Part shown: piece by piece, positions 57,309-64,000 of the stretch
Layout: each line of letters starts with the position of its first letter
Position numbering within the stretch: the stretch's first letter is position 1
Assembly: GCA_963930775.1 (NCBI GenBank)
Contig: OZ005692.1
Location: forward strand, 4,698,135-4,762,134
Reading direction: 5' to 3'
Source: Cliona cf. orientalis
Lineage: Eukaryota; Porifera; Demospongiae; Clionaida; Clionaidae
Length of the DNA: 64,000 bases
Notes under the pieces: model-generated
The model's database searches: none
What the model was told of the DNA's origin: nothing
The model's input: the letters and a program-made list of their open reading frames with translations, nothing else
Position numbers and translations under genes: made by a program

Positions 57309-59691
57309 GGAGAGATTGTCGGTGCTATTTATAGGTCTAGTAACGTTGTAAGCTATGAAGATGGATGCTTTAGCCTTTAGTCTTCACTGTAAATTATGTC
57401 ACCCCAAATACGATCGTTGGATGCTCTATTAATCGATCGCCGAACCGTTGTCTCACTCTCCAAGAATATGCAAGTCTACTGGATGACTATTTCACAAACA
57501 ACACCATCTTTTACTTTGAACCTGGTGAGCACGAATTGAATAGCAGCTTGAAATTGGAAAACCTAAGCAATATCACTCTTCAGGGATTGCCAGCAGAAAG
57601 TCGTGTACCAAAGGTTAGAATTTTATTTGAAGCTTCTGTCACGGTCACATGGGAGAAATGTTCCAACGTTGAAATTTCTTCAGTTACCTTCCTTTTGCTT
57701 GACAATTTCACACATAATAATTATTGTGCTTATAATCAAACAAAGACTGCATGTGTCTTATTGCGTGATATTTACATCGTTAGCCATGATGATATAATAG
57801 TGCACGGGTGTAGTTCAATACTATGTCAACAGAGTGAAGTAAGCATTGTAAATTGCCATTTTGGGGGGATTCAGGGATCTCTTGGAGCTGCTATGTTCAT
57901 ATCGGAATCAAATCCTACCTTCAGTGGAAATATAATATCATTTATTGCTAATACTGCCTCCTATGGTGGAAGTCTGTACTTATTTAAGAGTTCAGCACTT
58001 CTGAATAGATTTACTTTATCTGCTACGAATAATTCCTCCAAGAATTTACGCGAAAATGGTTGTGGTTACACTCCAAGTAAAAACCGACCAACTGCATGGA
58101 AGCTTAGGTGGTACAATCTATTGCAATTCATCTGCCCTTACTATTAATGATGCACTTTTCTAAACAAATTTTGCACTGCAAGGCAAAGGTGGAGCAATAT
58201 CAGCTAAAAATGGACTCATTGTCTTTCAAGGTACTAATAATATATTTTTAAGTAATTTTCCACCAGATGGCGGAGCAATGCTGCTCAACGGCTCAAGAGT
58301 TCATATTAAACTCAATGGAAGTATCTATTTCATAAACAGTGGGGCTGTTGGTGGACGAGATGACATAATTATTGAGACATCCGAGTTATATAATATCAGT
58401 GAAGAATCTGAATTTAGACAATTAATAGATGGATTCAAGTTGAAATTTTAGCTCGTCCTATAGGTTTTGAATTGAAGGATCAAAAATGTCAGTGTGATAA
58501 CAGGCTCTCACAGTTCACGCAAACTTGCATAATTTGTAATCATATTGGATCTTTTAAACGGAATAGAAATAATTTCTGGATATCTAGATCTAAATTGGAT
58601 GCTAATACTTTAATCATTCATGAGCACCGCTGTCCTCTTGATTATTGTAAAGATGCCAATGATGCAGTAAACGTTAGTTTTGAGGATCAGGTAGGTCCAA
58701 GAGAGAGGAACAATGTTGGCTTGTAATATTATTTTGCTGAACGACATAAGTAGCAGAGTTGCCAAAACTGTCACGGGATTCTGCCCCAATTGTTTAGCAA
58801 TTGAGCGAGAATATCGACAGTTTGCTTGGATGATGTTTGCATAGAAGAGTAGACCGTTCAGTGTTCCAACCGAAACCGCATGTTAATCAAAGGATAAAAA
58901 CGACCGCAACGAGAATCATACCAGCCAATGCAAAGAACAAAATTAAAGCAGAGTGGTTATTGTTGCATGGAATACAGTGTAGACTACCAAGAGCCAGGTC
59001 GAAGTTTTGTCCACATTAATTGTCCACAGAGTAGTCCAATTCTGTTGAAGTCATAATTTATTATACTGGTAGTCCTCCAAATGAAACTCGTAGAGTTGTT
59101 TGGTTGTATGATGCAAACATACAGTTACTGTACTGGGCTACTGTTGCTCTCACGATTTGGACTATTTCTCACTTTTGCCATTAATGCCAATGGCAGTGAG
59201 AGTATCAATCTTGTAGCCGTATCTTCCATCAGTCTTGCACTTCTTGCTATCCAAAGAAGAGTCTATGAACAGAGGTGGAAGGACTCCTCGAATCCTTCTT
59301 TATTCTACACCTGGGAATTTTCTCAGTGGCAACGTTTTATCTCAAAGAAGAATCAAAAGATTCCAGTCAGTTTCTTGTTTCGAGTATCTCCATTGGAATT
59401 GCTTTCATTGCCTTAACGGGAATTCTAACTTAATATCACATCTGCCTGGTCTTCAATTGCAAGTCAGCTTCTAACCTCTGAAAATTGCACTTGCTTCCTT
59501 TTGTCCAGAAATCACAGAGAGTCTTTAAGGTTATGTCAGTCAGTGAAGGTGAAAGAGCAGCTGCAGAGGGTGAGGAGAAAACTGAGCTACATACTCTACC
59601 GACTTTGTCTGAGATTGGTATTGATCTTCGTGAACCACTTTTAGAGCTGGAGAGTGAATCAGAATCACAGATATGTGCTGCTACCTACTGA
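57309..59691 (+). pseudogene. Beta-helix/multi-TM family copy 2, with an in-place inversion
   Basis: Start remnant MERLSVLFIGLVTL at 57309 with an early stop; family head NYVTPNTIVGC, CLTLQEYASLLDDYF and FEPGEHEL; beta-helix repeats to about 58120, then a frameshift, a short helix remnant and a deletion; Cys-rich block DQKCQCDNRLSQFTQTC and RCPLDYCKDA to about 58720. From about 58722 to 59047 the family sequence continues on the opposite strand (LALGSLHCI, VSVGTLNGLLFYANIIQAN, IAKQLGQNPVTVLATLLLMS), and from 59060 the plus strand resumes with NETRRVVW and the last helices (LLLLSRFGLFLTFAINANGS) and acidic tail (DLREPLLELESESES). Several further frameshifts. Non-functional. Confidence 0.85.
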
Positions 59692-59699
59692 TTAGAACT

Positions 59700-60812
59700 T
59701 AGTAATACACTAGTACTCTTAGGGAGACTTGCTTGCACTCTAGCTAACTTCAATACCAAAAGTATAGCTTACACTTAGTCTTGTTACAACTGGTCTACCA
59801 TATACATTAATTTTTTCTCTTATTGTATATCTATTAGTCTCAATTCTTACAATATCATTGCGATCATAATATTACAATAGTGACAAGCTTTCAAAATACG
59901 TAGCTATCTATCTGTGTCGATGCCATGCAGCGCTGATGGACGCTTGACAATCAACATAATAATTAATGGGCTAATTTCTGAATGTATAATGCTATTATTA
60001 TTATTATTATGATCATGAATGCTTGCATTCTGCCATGATATCAAGAAGGTAATAAGATGGTAATAAAAATTATGATTGCAATAATTTACCACAGTGTACA
60101 GTAACAATGACAATAATCCATACTAGCTAAGTACAGATTGAATGTCACATATACCCAATCAAGAATCTCACTCAAGATCTAGAGTGCTTATTATTGGTAT
60201 CCACAGTGGCCGAAGGTCTCACTAAGGATCTGGAGGTCATAATAATATTATGCTATTAAGTAACAGTTATTATTCTGCTACAAATCCCAATGGGTATACT
60301 GATGATATAGCTAAACTAACAATAATCTGTTATTCTCCTTTAGTTTCAAAACGCACCCCATGCATAGCAGAAAAATATTCAATATACTGGTATTTGCCAA
60401 TCTCATGCATACTGATTCCAACATTAGTAGTGTTATTCTGTAGATAATAAATAGCTTGACTATAAGATTAGATCTTACCTGTATTCAGAAGATTTATAGA
60501 GATATTATTTTCAGTGTTGATAATAACTGTATACATAATATGCATGTCACCAGGGACTTCATGTTTACCAAAGAAGCATGACTTGCGGCTATACTCTAGA
60601 CCTGGTCTGTAGTACTAAGCTGTGTACGGTTCTCTAGCTAGATTTGGGGAATGTTAACTTATGACCAGAACATGTAATACCATTGATAATAATGCACAGC
60701 TGATATGTACGGCCACGTACCCAGTATCATAATCCAGATTGCAAATGCCATAAGTAGCTATAATGCATTTGGAACTGAGTAAGTTTGGTTAGCTATATAG
60801 TTAGGAGTCATC
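59700..60812. other. Spacer between beta-helix copies 2 and 3
   Basis: AT-rich, no supported exon. It serves as the upstream region of copy 3; no obvious TATA box. Confidence 0.5.
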
Positions 60813-63800
60813 ATGAAGTGGTTTTCTGTGATACTTACAGTTGTCATTGTGACATTATATGACTCTGAATTTAAAGCAGATTCTGAAATTAACTGTTTAA
60901 ATCATATAATATATTATGTCACACCAAGACTTGTTGGATGTGTTAATGATCAAGTACCCTGTCAAACTATGGAGCAGTATGCAACTCAGCCAGAAATGTA
61001 TTTTGCAAATAATACTTGCTTTTATTTTCAACCTGGTAACCATCAACTAAACAGTAGCTTAAAATTGACAAACCTACGAAATGTGCATGGTGTTTAAAGG
61101 TTTGCCTGATAGTAGTGTTAATATTCTCTTGGGTCAATTTGTTAATATCACTTGGGAAGACTGTTGGTTTGTTCAAGTTACTTCTATTAATTTCATATTG
61201 CCAGAAAATTATTCTTTTAGCATTGTATTCAAACAAACACAGCTGATAGACTTACACAACATTTCAGTCACAGCCAATGGGCACAATACTGGCTGTAGTG
61301 CAATATTGAGTCAGCGAAGTGGAATGGGTATCAGGGATTGCAAATTCATTGGAATCCAGGGATCATTTGGTGCAGCAATAATGATGTCAAAGTCTTCTGT
61401 TGTTACAACTGGAAATAATACATTTGCTAATTGTACAGCATATACTGGAGGAAGTGTGTATTCCTCTAATTCTACGCTAACATTGAATGGAACCAATGTT
61501 TTTATGAACAATACAGCCAGTGTGCCATCCCTTTATAACCTTTTTAGTGAGTACTATAATAATATTATTGATACAATATGCAACCATGGTACAGGGAATT
61601 ATCCCAAAATGCGCTTCAATACGGCAAGTGCATATGGTGGTGCAATTCTATGCAGCAATTGTACCCTTAAAATTAATGAGTATTCTACGTTTAAAAGTAA
61701 TGCTGCTGAATACGGTGGAGCTATAGTAGGTCTACTTGGCTGGATATCCATTCATGATTCTACTTTATTTGATGGCAATTCTGCATATGCGGGTGGAGCA
61801 ATGTACCTTAAAGATACCAATTTAATCATTTCTGGAAATGTCTCTATACTTAATAATATAGCGCTGCATACGGTGGTGCACTACACATATCTGACACAAA
61901 TATTTCATTCAATATGGACACTACTTCTGAATCAAAGGTTTCAGAAATTTTGGTAAATGGATCAAGTTCTATGGTAGTCTTTCGACAGAACATAGCATCA
62001 CAGGTAGGAGGAGCTATTGAAAGCCATGCTAACAACATTTTGATATTCATAGGAACAGTGAAATTTATTGACAACTCAGCACTTAATGGTGGAGCAATAG
62101 GTTTCCTGCAAGATTTACCTTCAAGAATGGTTCTAGTGCAAGTCCCAAACATCTCCTTCATCATGAATCATGTAACTGACAGTGGTGGTGCACTTTATTT
62201 TAGTTCGTATCCTAATCCTATCTTAATTTTTGAGTATAATTCTGCAGGATCAACAGGAAGTACTGTATATGGAGGACATCTCAACAAGTGTAGATTGTAT
62301 TACAGGACTAAAATATATTATTCAGCATGTGATGATAAATTGAACCACGACAATAATTATACTGATGATGCACTTAAAGTCTTCATGAATTTGTCCAGAA
62401 TAATCAATCACAAAGAATCAGATGCGAACATATCATCACCTGCAAAACAAATCATACTTTGTGACAGTATCAATTATTATCATATAAAAGTATATCCAGG
62501 CGAACAATTTAGTGTCATGTTAATAGCAATTAATGAGGTTGGTTCTCCAGTACCAGCAAACATTTTGATTGATAACTCCTACACCGGTGGCCAGTACAGT
62601 ATAACTCCATTGAGTCAAAACATCAGTGCCTCATGTACTAATGTATACTTTCGGCTAAGTTCACACAAAGAAGACCACAGTGTAAACTTAGGATTATTCC
62701 CTGAAAATCCTTGTCAGAGCCTCAGTAGAAGTTTAGAGATCACAGTTTATATCAAACCTTGTCCATATGGTTTTGAGATTTCAAAAGATCACAGCAAATG
62801 TGTGTGCAATAAGAAAATTCAAAAATTTGCTTCAAACTGCTACATAGATGATCTTTCATTTGAGCGCACGAGAAATAACTTTTGGATTGTACTGGTTGAT
62901 GAGACAGAATTTGTCATTTATGAATCCCGCTGCCCACTTGATTATTGTGTAGAAAGTTCAATAAATGTGACATTCATGTTAAGTGACTTGCCTACCCAAT
63001 GCGATTTCAACAGAAATGGAACTCTATGTGGACAGTGCCAGAAAAACTTTAGCCTAGCCCTTGGTAGTCTACACTGTATTCAATGTGACAATGGCCACAT
63101 TGCTTTGATTGTGTTATTTTTTCTGGCTGGAATGATTCTGATTGCTATCATTTATTGTCTTCGTCTCACTGTAGCTGTTGGAACGATTAATGGGCTCCTG
63201 TTTTATGCCAACATAATTCAAGCAAATAACGATGCTTATTTCCCCAGATCAACCATCAATTTTTTCACTATTTTTATTTCATGGTTAAACTTAGATCTTG
63301 GAATTGAAACCTGTTTTTATGACGGTATGGACATCTATTCGTATTCCTGGTTTCAATTCCTATTCCCATTTTATGTCTGGTTTCTTATCAGTTCTATCAT
63401 CCTGGTCAGCCACTATTCACAAACGATTGCCAAACGATTTGGACAAAATCCTGTTGCAATTCTTTCAACTTTATTACTCATGTCCTATAGTAAAATACTA
63501 CAAGCAATCATAGTTCCTCTATCTGTCACTTATTTAACATATTACAACTCCTCCAATGATTCAGAAGTTTATCGAACCATTTGGAAGTATGATGGAAGCA
63601 TAGGCTTTTTCAAGGAATCCAAGCATACTGCTCTTGTGCTATTTTCCATCTTATCTCTTGTGGTGTTTGTCGTACCATACATTTCTCTTCTTTTCTGTGG
63701 CCACTGGCTTCAAGGTTGCTCCAACTGGTGGATTTTGTCATGGCTGAACAAGATCAAGCCATTCATGGATGCTTATCATGCTCCATACAGGAAACACACT

Positions 63801-64000
63801 CGCTACTGGACTGGGCTGCTGTTGCTCTCACGACTGGGTCTATTCCTTACATTCACTATTAATGGCAGTGAGAGTGCCAATCTTGTAGCTGTGTCTTCTG
63901 TCAGCATTGCACTTCTTGCTATCCAAAGAAGAGTTTATGAACATTGGCTAAAAGACTTTCTGGAATCTTCTTTCATCCTCAACTTGGGAATCTTTTCTGT
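60813..64000 (+). CDS. Beta-helix/multi-TM surface protein, family copy 3, runs off the right edge; two frameshifts
   Basis: ATG 60813: signal peptide (MKWFSVILTVVIVTLYDS), head YYVTPRLVGC and TMEQYATQPEMYF. A +1 slip near 61084 moves the frame, and a +2 (GC) at about 61860 restores it. In between, the correct family peptide is in the other frame (beta-helix repeats such as NTASAYGGAILCSNCTLKIN, NSAYAGGAMYLKDTNLIIS). From 61863 to the window end about 712 codons are open without a stop: further beta-helix turns, a VYPGEQFSVMLIAINEVGSP module, KPCPYGFEIS...CVCNKK, RCPLDYC, CDFNRNGTLCGQCQKN. About eight hydrophobic helices follow (first near 63105, HIALIVLFFLAGMILIAIIY), then WLQGCSNWWILSWLNKIKPF. 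Best template for the whole family: large glycosylated ectodomain plus a polytopic membrane part, perhaps GPCR-like in layout. Ligand and partner unknown. Confidence 0.85.

Noticed and set aside
61084-61862. Programmed frameshifting in beta-helix copy 3
   Set aside because: No slippery heptamer or downstream pseudoknot was evident, and other copies of the family read this region in one frame.

Overview
The window looks like nuclear DNA of an early-branching animal, most probably a demosponge. That is an inference from content. Introns are very short (about 60-120 bp in the compact genes), intergenic DNA is AT-rich with many TAGCTAGC tracts, death-fold domains are abundant, there is an ankyrin-Roc-death-death protein, and eukaryotic DNA transposons are dense. 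Nothing prokaryotic was seen.

Layout. 1-1750 (-): a TKL-like protein kinase running off the left edge. 2.17-3.54 kb (-): a truncated deubiquitinase-type gene with death-like, DUSP and UBL domains but no protease domain. 3.9-7.25 kb: two 3'-terminal fragments of a beta-helix/multi-TM membrane protein family around a decayed NHL-repeat gene (-). 8.8-11.2 kb (+): the ectodomain of the same family, cut off by a repeat. 12.7-19.1 kb (+): an intact six-exon gene for a 1986-residue ankyrin-Roc-death-death protein. 19.7-35.2 kb (-): remains of two HSD17B12-like dehydrogenase genes, invaded by a Tc1/mariner-like transposon (21.6-24.2 kb), several MITEs and an apparently complete 4.2-kb transposon with 112-bp terminal repeats coding for a THAP-DDE transposase and a SWIM-YqaJ-PHD protein (30.4-34.6 kb). 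36.4-39.1 kb (-): EMC3 (ER membrane complex subunit 3), seven exons, perfect frame except one in-frame TAG. 39.6-56.4 kb (+): three tandem copies of an unnamed type-I membrane protein family with NPAY/PYYSVI cytoplasmic tails; the first has a piggyBac element inserted in its signal-peptide exon. Between the first two copies, 45.2-49.1 kb (-) holds a gene built of three single-exon, phase 1-1 death-like domains, whose second intron contains a three-level transposon nest. 57.3-64 kb (+): two more beta-helix/multi-TM copies. The first carries an in-place inversion. The last is the best preserved and continues past the right edge.

Taken together, the window resembles a fast-evolving accessory locus: repeatedly duplicated cell-surface proteins plus death-fold signalling proteins (ankyrin-Roc-DD-DD, triple death-like, kinase), comparable in style to invertebrate innate-immune or self-recognition clusters. 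That functional reading is inference. Most duplicated copies carry visible lesions (frameshifts, nonsense codons, lost splice sites, insertions), while the ankyrin-Roc gene, the triple death-like gene and both ORFs of the 30-kb transposon are clean. Wholesale sequencing error is therefore unlikely.
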